Shown here piece after piece: positions 16,744 to 24,331 of a stretch of 49,926 nucleotides of DNA. The translations under genes and the position numbers were made by a program. The notes under the pieces were generated by a model. That model did no database searches, was not told where the DNA came from, and worked only from the letters and a program-made list of their open reading frames with translations. Each line of letters opens with the position of its first letter. The first letter of the stretch is position 1. This DNA is from Elusimicrobiota bacterium. GTDB taxonomy: Bacteria > Elusimicrobiota > Elusimicrobia > UBA1565 > UBA9628. Location: positions 1 through 49,926 of the forward strand of contig JAUYSH010000133.1 in the NCBI GenBank assembly GCA_030696455.1. The letters run 5' to 3'.

Positions 16744-17811
16744 TCAGGTAAACGATTCTAGATGCGCGGTCAGGCCCGCGCGGCGGGCGTGGGCGACGGC
16801 GGAGTCGAAGAGCTTCTCGGCCTCGGCGGTGCGGCCGCGGGCGTGGAGGACCTCGGCCAGCGATTTTCGGGCGAGCACGAGGCCGCGGTCCTCGCCGCCG
16901 ACGGCGAAGGCGCTCAGGGCGGCGCGGTAATGGCGCTCGGCCCGGGGCAGCTTGCCCCGCCGCTGCTGGATCTGGCCCAGCCCCCAGTCCACGAAGGCGA
17001 GGTCGACGCGGTCGTCGAGGCCGGCGTAGAGCTTGTAGGACGCGCGATAGTTTCGCTCCGCCTCGTCCAGAAGACCCATTTGGCGCAGGCAGTTGGCGAG
17101 GCCGCAATGCGCGTAGGCTCGGCCGAACAGGTCGGGGCCGGCCTTGAGACGCCTGCCGGCCTCGACGTAGGCGCGGCGGGCTTCCGGGAAGAGGCCGCGC
17201 ACGCGGGCTATCCCTCCCAAGCCGAACAGCGCGTAAGCCTCGCCTTCGGCGTCGTTGGCGCGCTTGAAGGCGGCGAGGGAGTCCTTGAAATCGCGGTGGG
17301 AGCCGGCGAGGTCGCCGGAGAAGCGGCGCGAGCCCGCGACGGCCCATAGGAGGAAGCCGACGGCGGACCAGTCGCGGCGGCGGCGCGACCGGGCCAGGAT
17401 CGGAAGCAGAGCTTTCAAGGCCGGACGATGGCGGCTTTCGGCGCGCAGCACGAGGGCGTCCTCGAGGGCCAAGGTCTCCCGGTCGGCTCCGGGCAAGCGG
17501 CGGGCGCGGTCGAGGGCCCGCCGGGCCTCGGCGACGGCCCCGAGGCTGCGCGCGCAGCGCGCCAGGCCCAGCCAGGCGTCGAAGGCGAGGTCGCGGTCCG
17601 CCGGGTCCACGCGCTTCAGGGCGGCGCGGTACTCGGCTCCGGCCCGGCCGAAGTAGCCCTGGCCTCGGAGAGCTTCTCCTAGGATCAGCCGGCGCTCCGC
17701 CTCGAGGGGCGCGGGCACGGCGGCCTTCAGCATCGCGAGGGCTCTGTCCGGGCGTCCGACCGCGCACAGCTCTCGGGCGGCTTCGAGTCGGGTGAAGGGA
17801 TCGCGAGGCAC
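16744..17811 (-). CDS. Tetratricopeptide-repeat protein
   Basis: A 355-residue soluble, arginine-rich protein built of helical TPR-like repeats along its whole length. Clear units include EGEAYALFGLGGIARVRGLF, FGRAYAHCGLANCLRQMGLL, DLAFVDWGLGQIQQRRGKLP and GLVLARKSLAEVLHARGRTA, spaced about 40 residues apart. No signal peptide and no catalytic domain, so it is likely a cytoplasmic scaffold. The GTG at 17811 follows an extended -10 box by 5 bases, predicting a leaderless mRNA. It is transcribed divergently from feoA across 76 bases that include a palindromic operator. A link to iron is not shown. Confidence 0.8.
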   Translation of the reverse strand: MPRDPFTRLEAARELCAVGRPDRALAMLKAAVPAPLEAERRLILGEALRGQGYFGRAGAEYRAALKRVDPADRDLAFDAWLGLARCARSLGAVAEARRALDRARRLPGADRETLALEDALVLRAESRHRPALKALLPILARSRRRRDWSAVGFLLWAVAGSRRFSGDLAGSHRDFKDSLAAFKRANDAEGEAYALFGLGGIARVRGLFPEARRAYVEAGRRLKAGPDLFGRAYAHCGLANCLRQMGLLDEAERNYRASYKLYAGLDDRVDLAFVDWGLGQIQQRRGKLPRAERHYRAALSAFAVGGEDRGLVLARKSLAEVLHARGRTAEAEKLFDSAVAHARRAGLTAHLESFT

Positions 17812-17816
17812 GCCGG

Positions 17817-17825
17817 ATTATAGCA
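17817..17825 (-). promoter_or_regulatory. Extended -10 promoter for the TPR gene
   Basis: On the minus strand the sequence reads TGCTATAAT, a perfect extended -10. It ends 5 bases before the GTG start codon at 17811, so transcription should begin at the start codon. No clear -35 is visible. Confidence 0.6.
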
Positions 17826-17848
17826 ATCCGTCCTCCGCCCGCGGCCAT

Positions 17849-17873
17849 CTTATTGATATATTATCTCAATAAG
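17849..17873 (+). promoter_or_regulatory. 25-base palindromic operator before feoAB (Fur/DtxR-like)
   Basis: Half-sites CTTATTGA and TCAATAAG are perfectly inverted around a 9-base AT-rich centre. Over the full 25 bases only one symmetric pair mismatches, apart from the central base. It covers the -35 hexamer and most of the spacer of the feoA promoter, where a bound repressor would block RNA polymerase. The TTGATAT...TCTCAA core resembles the 7-1-7 type Fur boxes of some delta-proteobacteria. Iron-dependent control is inferred from the downstream ferrous uptake genes. Confidence 0.65.
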
Positions 17874-17881
17874 GGTATACT
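17853..17881 (+). promoter_or_regulatory. feoA promoter
   Basis: TTGATA at 17853-17858 and TATACT at 17876-17881 are separated by 17 bases. The ATG at 17888 begins 6 bases after the -10 box, so the transcript is probably leaderless. The palindromic operator overlaps it. Confidence 0.75.
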
Positions 17882-17887
17882 GTGACC

Positions 17888-18115
17888 ATGACTCTCGAGG
17901 CGCTGCCTTTCGATGTGCCGGTGCGGGTGACGGGCTATGCCTCGCTCTCGGTCTTCGACAGGGACCGCCTGGCCGGCCTGGGCATGAGGCCCGGCGTGTC
18001 GGTGGTCAAGATACTCAAAACCCCGCTCCAGGACCCCGTGGAGTGCCTCGTGGGCACCCAGCTGCTCGCCATCGAAGCCCGCCTGCTTCCTCACATCCGC
18101 GTGGAGGCCGTTTGA
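17888..18115 (+). CDS. feoA: Ferrous iron transport protein A
   Basis: A 75-residue FeoA with the SH3-like fold: VRVTGYASLSVFDRDRLAGL, then GMRPGVSVVKI, DPVECLVGTQLLAIEARLL. FeoA is a small cytoplasmic partner of the FeoB iron permease. A GTG at 17882 is in frame two codons earlier, but it abuts the -10 box and could not be in the mRNA, so ATG 17888 is preferred. The stop overlaps the TTG start of feoB, coupling their translation. Confidence 0.85.
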   Translation: MTLEALPFDVPVRVTGYASLSVFDRDRLAGLGMRPGVSVVKILKTPLQDPVECLVGTQLLAIEARLLPHIRVEAV

Positions 18116-20091
18116 AGCGGATCGTCGCCCTCGCGGGGCGTCCCAACACCGGCAAGACCACTTTGTTCAACGCGCTGACGGGCCTGCGCCATCGCGCGGC
18201 GAACTTCGCGGGCTGCACGGTCGAGAAGGCGACGGGAGTCATGCGCTCCTCGGGCGGGGAGGTCGAGGTCGTCGACCTTCCGGGCACCTTCAGCATGGTT
18301 CCTCAGACCGAGGACGAGCAGGTCGCGTTCCGCTTTTTGTCCGAGTGCGCCGACGGCGCCGACGACCTGCTCGTGCTTTGCGTGGCCGAGGCGAGCAATC
18401 TCGACAACGACCTCGTCCTCCCCGCCGGCCTGAAGGCCGCGGGCTACCCGGTGGCGCTCGCGGTCAACATGATCGATGAAGCCCGCCTCAACGGGTTAAA
18501 GCTCGACGCGGCGGAACTGTCCGGGCGATTGGGCATGCCGGTCGCGCTCGTTTCCGCGCGCACGGGAGAAGGCGTATCGAAGCTCGACGGGCTCCTCGCG
18601 CCGCCCCCGCTTCGGGCGGACATGACGGACGCCCTCGATTTCCGTCGCGCGACGAAGAAGCGCCTGCACGAGCTGCAGGATGCCGCCGTCGAGAAGGCCC
18701 GGACGGCCGCGACGGCCTCGGTGACTTGGCCGCATCGCGCGGTTCTTCCCGTGACGGCGAGGGCGATCCGCATCGACCGCGTACTGCTCCATCCCGTCGC
18801 CGGGCCGATGATCCTGGCCGCGACGATGTTCGCCCTGTTCCAGGCCCTTTTCGTCGGAGCCGCCCCGGTCATGGACCTGCTGTCGGGGTGGCTCGGCGCG
18901 CTCTCGGAGCTGCTGCGCGCTCGCCTGCCCGAAGGCGCCCTGTCGAGCCTGCTCTGCGACGGCGCCTTGCCCGGCATCTCGGCGGTCGTCGTCTTCGTCC
19001 CCCAGATCGCGATCCTGTTCACGATGATCGGCTTCCTCGAGCAGAGCGGGTACCTGCCGCGCGCGGGAGCCATGGTCGACCGAGCCCTGAGGCCCTTCGG
19101 CCTCGACGGCCGCGTCTTCATCCCGTTCCTGTCGAGCTTCGCCTGCGCGATCCCGGGCGTGATGGCCGCGCGCACGATCCACAGCGAAAAGCGCCGGATC
19201 GTCACCATCCTGCTGGCCCCGCTGATGACGTGCTCGGCTCGTATCCCGGTCTACACCTTGCTCATCACCGCCTTCGTGCCCGAGACCTTCCGTCCTCTCG
19301 GCCTCAACGGACAGGGCGTCGTGATGGCGGGGATGTACGTCTTCGGGGTCGTGATCGCCTTGCTTCTGGCCCTCGGTCTCAAGTTCACCTCTTTGCACGA
19401 GCTGCATCCGGCCCCCGCGACCGTGCTTCCTCCCTACCGCATCCCGAGCGTGCGCGATCTGTCGCGCTACGTCTGGGCGCGCTGCTGGCACTTCCTCTCC
19501 CGCGCCGGACAGGTCATCTTCGTCCTGAGCATATTCCTCTGGGCGCTGGCGGCGTTCCCGCGCGACGAGGCCCGCCTGGCTCCTCTCGAGGCCGAGCTCG
19601 CGGCCGCGCGCGCCGCCTCCCCCTCGGATCCCGCTCTCGAGAAGTCCGTGCAGGATCGCATGGCTGCCTCGCGCATCGAGGGCAGCGCGCTAGGCCGCGC
19701 GGGCCGCGCGATCGAGCCCGTGTTCCGGCCCCTCGGGTGGGACTGGCGGGTGTCGATCGCGTCGCTCTCGGCGCTCGCCGCGCGCGAGGTCTTCGTCGGA
19801 ACGCTCGGAACGATCTACGCGCTCGGCGGAGAGTCCGACGCCTCGGAGGGCCTCATCGCGGCTCTGCGCGCGGCCGAAAATCCGGACGGCACGAAGCGCT
19901 ACGGCGTCGCGACGGCCGTGAGCCTGCTGATCTTCTTCGCGATCGCGCTGCAGTGCATGTCGACCATCGTCACCGTGCGGCGCGAGACGGGCAGCTGGAA
20001 GATCCCCGCCCTGCAGTTCTCCTTCCTGTTCGCCCTCGCCTACGCCCTCTCCTTCGCCGGCTACCGCCTGGCGCTGGCCTTCCTCGTTTAA
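18112..20091 (+). CDS. feoB: Ferrous iron transport protein B (GTPase-permease)
   Basis: A 659-residue inner-membrane Fe2+ transporter. The N-terminal G domain has G1 GRPNTGKTT (9-17), G3 DLPGTF, and G4 NMIDE, followed by a helical domain and a multi-spanning permease. Permease landmarks are GFLEQSGYLPRAG, the gate motif SSFACAIPGVMAART, LLAPLMTCSARIPVY, and the second repeat with GWDWRVSIASLSALAAREVF. It is somewhat shorter than E. coli FeoB (773). The TTG at 18112 overlaps the feoA stop and is the start that puts the G1 loop at its usual distance. It ends 10 bases from the convergent serC stop. Confidence 0.95.
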   Translation: MKRIVALAGRPNTGKTTLFNALTGLRHRAANFAGCTVEKATGVMRSSGGEVEVVDLPGTFSMVPQTEDEQVAFRFLSECADGADDLLVLCVAEASNLDNDLVLPAGLKAAGYPVALAVNMIDEARLNGLKLDAAELSGRLGMPVALVSARTGEGVSKLDGLLAPPPLRADMTDALDFRRATKKRLHELQDAAVEKARTAATASVTWPHRAVLPVTARAIRIDRVLLHPVAGPMILAATMFALFQALFVGAAPVMDLLSGWLGALSELLRARLPEGALSSLLCDGALPGISAVVVFVPQIAILFTMIGFLEQSGYLPRAGAMVDRALRPFGLDGRVFIPFLSSFACAIPGVMAARTIHSEKRRIVTILLAPLMTCSARIPVYTLLITAFVPETFRPLGLNGQGVVMAGMYVFGVVIALLLALGLKFTSLHELHPAPATVLPPYRIPSVRDLSRYVWARCWHFLSRAGQVIFVLSIFLWALAAFPRDEARLAPLEAELAAARAASPSDPALEKSVQDRMAASRIEGSALGRAGRAIEPVFRPLGWDWRVSIASLSALAAREVFVGTLGTIYALGGESDASEGLIAALRAAENPDGTKRYGVATAVSLLIFFAIALQCMSTIVTVRRETGSWKIPALQFSFLFALAYALSFAGYRLALAFLV

Positions 20092-20101
20092 GACCCCAAC
20101 C

Positions 20102-21190
20102 CTAGCCGCGGCGGCGGGAGAAGGCGTCCATGAAGGCCGACAGGGCCTTCACGTCGTCGAACGAGATCGCGTTGTAGAGAGAGACTCGCATGCCGCCGGC
20201 GGCGCGGTGGCCCTTCATGCCGATGAGCCCTTCCTTGGCGGCCTCCGCGCAGAACAGGTCGTCGAGCTCGGGCGAGGGCGTTCGGAACACCGCGTTCATC
20301 ACGGAGCGGCATCCCTTTTCGGCAGGGGCCGTGTAGAAGCCCTTGAGGCGGTCGAGCGTTCCGTACAGCAGCTCGGCCTTCTCCGTGTTCCGTTTCTCCA
20401 TGCCCGCGGGGCCGCCGTTGGCCTTGATCCACTTCAGCTGGAGGCCGACCAGGTACACGGCGAAGGTGGGCGGCGTGTGGTAGATGGATCGCGCCTCCAG
20501 GTGCACGGCGTAGGTCAGGATGTCGGGCAGATCGGTGCGCGCCGTCTTGAGCCACTCGCGGTCCACGGCGATCAGGGCGAGCCCCGCGGGCCCGAGGTTC
20601 TTCTGCGCGCCGGCATATATAAGGGCGAAACGGGAGGCCTCTATTTGACGGGACAAGATGTCCGAGCACATGTCGGCGACGAGGGGCACCCCCTTCGTGT
20701 CGGGCAGCGTCCGCCATTGGGTCCCGAAGATCGTGTTGTTCGTCGTGATGTGCAGGTACGCGGCCCGCGGGTCGATCATGAGCTCGCCCGGAGAGGGGAT
20801 GCGGGAGTGCTTGCCGTCGGGGGCGGCGGTGTCGCAGGCCGCGCGGGCCGCGCCCACCCGCCGCGCCTCCTCATAGGCGAGCCTTGCCCAGTGGCCGGTC
20901 ACGGCATAATCGGCCGAGCGCCCGGGCGGGAGGAAGTTCAGGGGGAGCATCGCGAACTGCAGGCTGGCGCCGCCTTGGACCATGATGGGGCTGTGGCTTC
21001 TGGGCAGCCCCATCAGCTCGGAGAACAGCGAGAGCGTCTCCTCGTGGACCCGGTCGTACTCGGGGCCGCGGTGGCTGTGCTCGAGGATGGAGGAGCCGGT
21101 GCCCTGGAAGTCGAGCAGCTCTCTTTGCGCCTGCTCGAGCACGGGCAGGGGCAGGGCGGCAGGGCCGGCGTTGAAGTTGATCTTCCTCAC
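20102..21190 (-). CDS. serC: Phosphoserine aminotransferase
   Basis: A 362-residue class V aminotransferase converting 3-phosphohydroxypyruvate to phosphoserine, a step of serine (and sometimes pyridoxal phosphate) synthesis. The start NFNAGPAALP, the HSHRGPEYD segment, GGASLQFAMLPLNF, and the PLP lysine K197 in YAGAQKNLGPAG are as in SerC. The GTG start at 21190 overlaps the stop of the ceramidase-like gene. It is the last gene in an operon otherwise made of signalling and secreted proteins, an unusual setting for serine biosynthesis. No serA or serB is adjacent. Confidence 0.93.
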   Translation of the reverse strand: MRKINFNAGPAALPLPVLEQAQRELLDFQGTGSSILEHSHRGPEYDRVHEETLSLFSELMGLPRSHSPIMVQGGASLQFAMLPLNFLPPGRSADYAVTGHWARLAYEEARRVGAARAACDTAAPDGKHSRIPSPGELMIDPRAAYLHITTNNTIFGTQWRTLPDTKGVPLVADMCSDILSRQIEASRFALIYAGAQKNLGPAGLALIAVDREWLKTARTDLPDILTYAVHLEARSIYHTPPTFAVYLVGLQLKWIKANGGPAGMEKRNTEKAELLYGTLDRLKGFYTAPAEKGCRSVMNAVFRTPSPELDDLFCAEAAKEGLIGMKGHRAAGGMRVSLYNAISFDDVKALSAFMDAFSRRRG

Positions 21191-22611
21191 GGACGGGGCT
21201 CCGAGAGCAGTCGCGCGGCGGACTCGGTCAGGATCCGGGTCGCGGACGGGCCGACGGAGTTCGTCTCCTCGTAGTGGCCGGGCAGGCGGGGCAGCATCGA
21301 CTTGCTCGGGCGGACCTGGAAGTCGTACTCGGGGACCACGTAGCCGAGCATGTCGTTGGCCAGGCCGACGAGCATCGGCACGGGCGCCTTGATCAGGTCG
21401 CGCAGATAGGGGCCCTTGGGCGCGGACGCGAGGTCGCGAGCCGGACCGTCCTTCGCGACGACCGGGCGTCCGAAGGAGTAGCGCCCGTCATAGCCGCCGA
21501 TCGCGAGCTCGGGAAACAGCTCTCCCGGGATGCCCAGAAAGCGGGCGGGGCCGACGTCGAGGACGGAGACCTCGGTCTCGATCCACGGCCGGTTCTTCTC
21601 GGTCAGCCCGAAGAGAAGATGCCGGATCGACAGGAGCCAGGCACGGGAAGGCTTGATCGGCGCGCCGTCGGCCCGCGAGAGGTCATGGCCCCCCGTGAGC
21701 GCGGACAGAAACAGCAGGTAGCGGGAGTTCTCCACGGGAACGCGGGCTTTCTCGGCGCGGTAGGCCAGGCCGCGCCCCCGCGCCGGCGTCTTGAGCGCCA
21801 GCGCGGCGTCGGCGACGGCCGCGCCGATGCGCGCGGTCTCGTAGAAGTTCTCCGTGTCCGTGTCCGGCGACATGAGGCCGCCGATCGCCCCGCTCAGGAA
21901 CAGGCACTGCCCCCCGGTCTTCTCCTCGATGCGCGCGCACAGCGGCCCGGGGAAGTCCGCCGTGATGAGCGTATTCTCCCGCCCGATCACCTCGGGGTGG
22001 CAGGACCAGTTCACGATCGTGGCGATGGCCTTGCCGTCCGCGCCCTGGAGCCGCAGGACGCCGAGGTTGGGATCGATGACCTGGGGATCGCGCAGGTCAC
22101 GGCAAAGGCCGCGCGGGTCGAGCGTTCCCCTCCCCCCGGCGGCGGTCGCCGTCTTGAGCTGGCTCTCGAGCAGGCCCAGCGCCTCCACGATGCGCCCGTT
22201 GACCCTCGCCATGTAGCGCTTGTTGACGCCGGAGACGCCGATCATCGGCCCCCACAGGCCGAGCGTGTCGGGGCCGGAGTGGGTGTGGGTGGCGTGCACG
22301 AACAGGACCTTGTCTTCGCCGTCCTTCGCCCAGGCGCGCCGCAGGGCCTTCGTGTCGTTGAGGTAGAACCCGAGCAGGTCGAGTCCGACGAGGGCGACGG
22401 TTTCCCCCCCCTCGCGCAGGAGGACGATCCTCGCGTAAAGCGGGTCGTGGACGCCGGTGGGCCGGCGGCCCTTCGCGCCGAACCCGGCGAGCCACACTCT
22501 CTCCGTTGAAAGATCGGGAGTGATGTCCACCTTCGCGGCCGCCGCCTCGAGGGCGCGCGCCGGCCGGGCGAAGGCCGCGGCCAGGAGGGCTGCGAGGAGC
22601 AGGCGGCTCAC
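21187..22611 (-). CDS. Secreted neutral/alkaline ceramidase-like protein
   Basis: A 474-residue exported protein with a signal peptide (about 1-20, ARPARA-L). It resembles the N-terminal catalytic domain of neutral/alkaline non-lysosomal ceramidases: AKVDITPDLS at the start, the zinc site HATHTHSGPD (H106, H109, H111), WSCHPEV, then NDMLGYVVPEYDF and HYEETNSVGP near the end. The family hydrolyses N-acyl sphingoid bases in known members, but many bacterial relatives are uncharacterised, so amidase activity on another envelope lipid is possible. It overlaps serC and the response regulator gene by four bases each. Confidence 0.75.
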   Translation of the reverse strand: MSRLLLAALLAAAFARPARALEAAAAKVDITPDLSTERVWLAGFGAKGRRPTGVHDPLYARIVLLREGGETVALVGLDLLGFYLNDTKALRRAWAKDGEDKVLFVHATHTHSGPDTLGLWGPMIGVSGVNKRYMARVNGRIVEALGLLESQLKTATAAGGRGTLDPRGLCRDLRDPQVIDPNLGVLRLQGADGKAIATIVNWSCHPEVIGRENTLITADFPGPLCARIEEKTGGQCLFLSGAIGGLMSPDTDTENFYETARIGAAVADAALALKTPARGRGLAYRAEKARVPVENSRYLLFLSALTGGHDLSRADGAPIKPSRAWLLSIRHLLFGLTEKNRPWIETEVSVLDVGPARFLGIPGELFPELAIGGYDGRYSFGRPVVAKDGPARDLASAPKGPYLRDLIKAPVPMLVGLANDMLGYVVPEYDFQVRPSKSMLPRLPGHYEETNSVGPSATRILTESAARLLSEPRP

Positions 22612-22982
22612 GGCTGGGCCATCACCTTCTCGATCTTCTTGAACAACCGGGCCGAATCGAAGGGCTTGATCAGGTAGTCATCGGCTCCGGCGCGGAAAGC
22701 CTCCTCGACGTCGCCCATGCGGCCGAGGCCCGTGACCATGACGATCTTGAGCTTCGAGGTCTTCGGGTCGGCGCGCAGCAGCTTGCACACGTCGAAGCCC
22801 GACATCCGGGGAAGCATCACGTCGAGCAGGAGCAGGTCGAAGGTGTCCTTGCGCGCGCGCGCGACCCCGTCGGCGCCCTCGAGGCAGGTCGTCACCTTGT
22901 GGCCTTTGGCCGTCAGCAGGGCGGCGAGGTTGTCGGCGATCTCCGGTTCGTCTTCGACGATGAGGATGCGAGCCGGATTCAT
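22608..22982 (-). CDS. Single-domain response regulator
   Basis: A 124-residue receiver domain without an output domain. Acidic pocket E10-D11, phospho-acceptor D54 in LLLDVMLPRMSG, switch residue T84 in MVTGLG and lysine K106 in IKPFD. It overlaps the histidine kinase gene upstream and the ceramidase-like gene downstream by 4 bases each, so the pair is coupled and the kinase at 22979 is its likely partner. It is the second stand-alone receiver in the window. Confidence 0.9.
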   Translation of the reverse strand: MNPARILIVEDEPEIADNLAALLTAKGHKVTTCLEGADGVARARKDTFDLLLLDVMLPRMSGFDVCKLLRADPKTSKLKIVMVTGLGRMGDVEEAFRAGADDYLIKPFDSARLFKKIEKVMAQP

Positions 22983-23764
22983 GCCTTGGCCTCCGCGGAT
23001 TCGTAGGTCAGCGTCACCGCCGCGCGGCCGTCCTCGTCCGCGCGGTACTCCAGGTCGCCGCCGAACAGCCTCGCGACCTTGCGGATCAGGCCGAGCCCGA
23101 GGCCGGTCGTTCCCAGCACCTGGTCCCGGCGCAGACGGGCGGGGTAGTACAGGTCGAGGCTCTCCTCGGCCTCCCCCGGCCTAAGCCGGGGGCCTTGATA
23201 GGAGACGGCGAACGCGACCCCGCCGGGGGCGCGTGAGACCTTGAGGACGATCGGCCCGCCGGTGCGGAACTTGCGCGCGTGAAAGAGGACGCTCGACACG
23301 CAGCGCGCCGCCCGGTCCGGGTCGGCCAGGACCGAGGGCAGGTCCTTCTCCGGCTCGACGCGGAACTCCACGCCCGCCTGCTCCATGCCGCGGCTGATGG
23401 ACACGAGCGCCTCGTCGAGGATCTCGGCGGCGGTCAGCTCCGTCCTCGAGACGCGCAGGTCCTGGTGCAGCTCCATGTGCACGAAGTCGCGCACCTCTCC
23501 GACGAGTCCGTTGAGGCGCCCGACCTGCTCGCGCGTCATCTCCACCCAGGGCTTGAGCGGCGCCGGAAGCTCCCCGAAGACCTCGGAGAGCAGGTTGAGC
23601 ACCGTCATGTTGACCGCGGTGATCGGCGTGTTGAGCTCGTGCATCGCGAAGGAAAACAGCCGTCCGAACAGCTCGGCCTTCCGGTTGTACACGGCGCGCG
23701 CCGCGAGGGCGGCCGCGGCGCCGCCCAGCAGTGCTCCCGCGAGGAACGCCGCCGCGGAGCTCAC
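22979..23764 (-). CDS. Histidine-kinase-like protein with degenerate ATP-binding domain
   Basis: A 261-residue membrane-anchored protein (N-terminal helix about 4-25). A good H box is present: FSFAMHELNTPITAV with H42. The ATPase half is incomplete: where an N box such as 'NLL.NA' is expected the sequence is CVSSVLFHARKF with no asparagine, and the D box glycine-rich motif is replaced by SYQGPRLRPG. A G2-like GTTGLGLGLI remains near residue 220. It may bind ATP poorly and act as a phosphatase or adaptor for the receiver it overlaps. The GTG start at 23764 lies two bases after the stop of the upstream gene. Confidence 0.8.
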   Translation of the reverse strand: MSSAAAFLAGALLGGAAAALAARAVYNRKAELFGRLFSFAMHELNTPITAVNMTVLNLLSEVFGELPAPLKPWVEMTREQVGRLNGLVGEVRDFVHMELHQDLRVSRTELTAAEILDEALVSISRGMEQAGVEFRVEPEKDLPSVLADPDRAARCVSSVLFHARKFRTGGPIVLKVSRAPGGVAFAVSYQGPRLRPGEAEESLDLYYPARLRRDQVLGTTGLGLGLIRKVARLFGGDLEYRADEDGRAAVTLTYESAEAKA

Positions 23765-23766
23765 GC

Positions 23767-24291
23767 CTAGCCGCCGAACACGACGCGCGAGGAGGACTTG
23801 TGGCGGCGGGCGAGTGCCACGTACATGCGCTCGCTCTCCGCGAGCATGCGCAGCTCCTCGGGGCGGAGCTTGCGCACGACCTTCCCCGGAGAGCCCAGCA
23901 CCAGCACGCCCGAGGGGATCCTGGCGCCGGCCGGGATCAGCGCGCCTGCCCCGATGAGGGTTCGCGCCCCCACCGTCGCCTCCATGATGATGGCACCCAT
24001 GCCGACGAGCACCTGGTCGCCCAAACGACAGCCGTGGAGGACGACGCGGTGCCCCACCGTCACGCCCTTGCCGATGATCGTCGGGCTGCCTTCGCGGGTG
24101 TGGATCACGGTCAGGTCCTGGATATTGGTGCGCGCGCCTATCTTGATCTCATCGATGTCGCCGCGCAGGACGCAGCCGGGAAACACCGAGGCGTCCTCGG
24201 CCAAGGTCACCTTGCCGATGAGTTCGGCGGAGTCGTGAACGAAGGCCGAGTGATGCACGCGGGGCGTGTGTTTATTGAAGGACCTGATCAT
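23767..24291 (-). CDS. Gamma-carbonic-anhydrase-like hexapeptide-repeat protein
   Basis: A 174-residue left-handed beta-helix protein of the YrdA/PaaY/gamma-carbonic-anhydrase group. The hexapeptide turns run through about 15-130, and the three zinc histidines are in place: H64 (TVIHT), H81 and H86 (VGHRVVLHGC). GAGALIPAGARIPSG and LGSPGKVVRKL follow as usual. Enzymatic activity in this family varies and cannot be inferred. It is the first gene of the minus-strand operon that ends in serC and starts 40 bases from divergent nadB. Confidence 0.88.
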   Translation of the reverse strand: MIRSFNKHTPRVHHSAFVHDSAELIGKVTLAEDASVFPGCVLRGDIDEIKIGARTNIQDLTVIHTREGSPTIIGKGVTVGHRVVLHGCRLGDQVLVGMGAIIMEATVGARTLIGAGALIPAGARIPSGVLVLGSPGKVVRKLRPEELRMLAESERMYVALARRHKSSSRVVFGG

Positions 24292-24299
24292 AATTCTTA

Positions 24300-24312
24300 T
24301 GGTAATCTAGCA
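24300..24312. promoter_or_regulatory. Possible overlapping divergent -10 elements (nadB and the minus operon)
   Basis: In the 40 bases between the divergent starts at 24291 and 24332, the plus strand reads TGGTAATCT (24300-24308) and the minus strand reads TGCTAGATT (24312-24304), both matching an extended -10 pattern and overlapping. No -35 is evident on either strand. Weak evidence. Confidence 0.3.
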
Positions 24313-24331
24313 CTCCACAAGCCCCCGTTCA

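Noticed and set aside
16721-17848. Minus-strand frame of 375 codons overlapping the TPR gene
   Set aside because: Extremely Arg/Pro-rich with no TPR pattern; the alternative frame at 16744-17811 gives clean helical repeats.
20088-20130. Possible bidirectional terminator between feoB and serC
   Set aside because: Only 10 bases separate the stops, and no stem followed by a T-run is visible on either strand.
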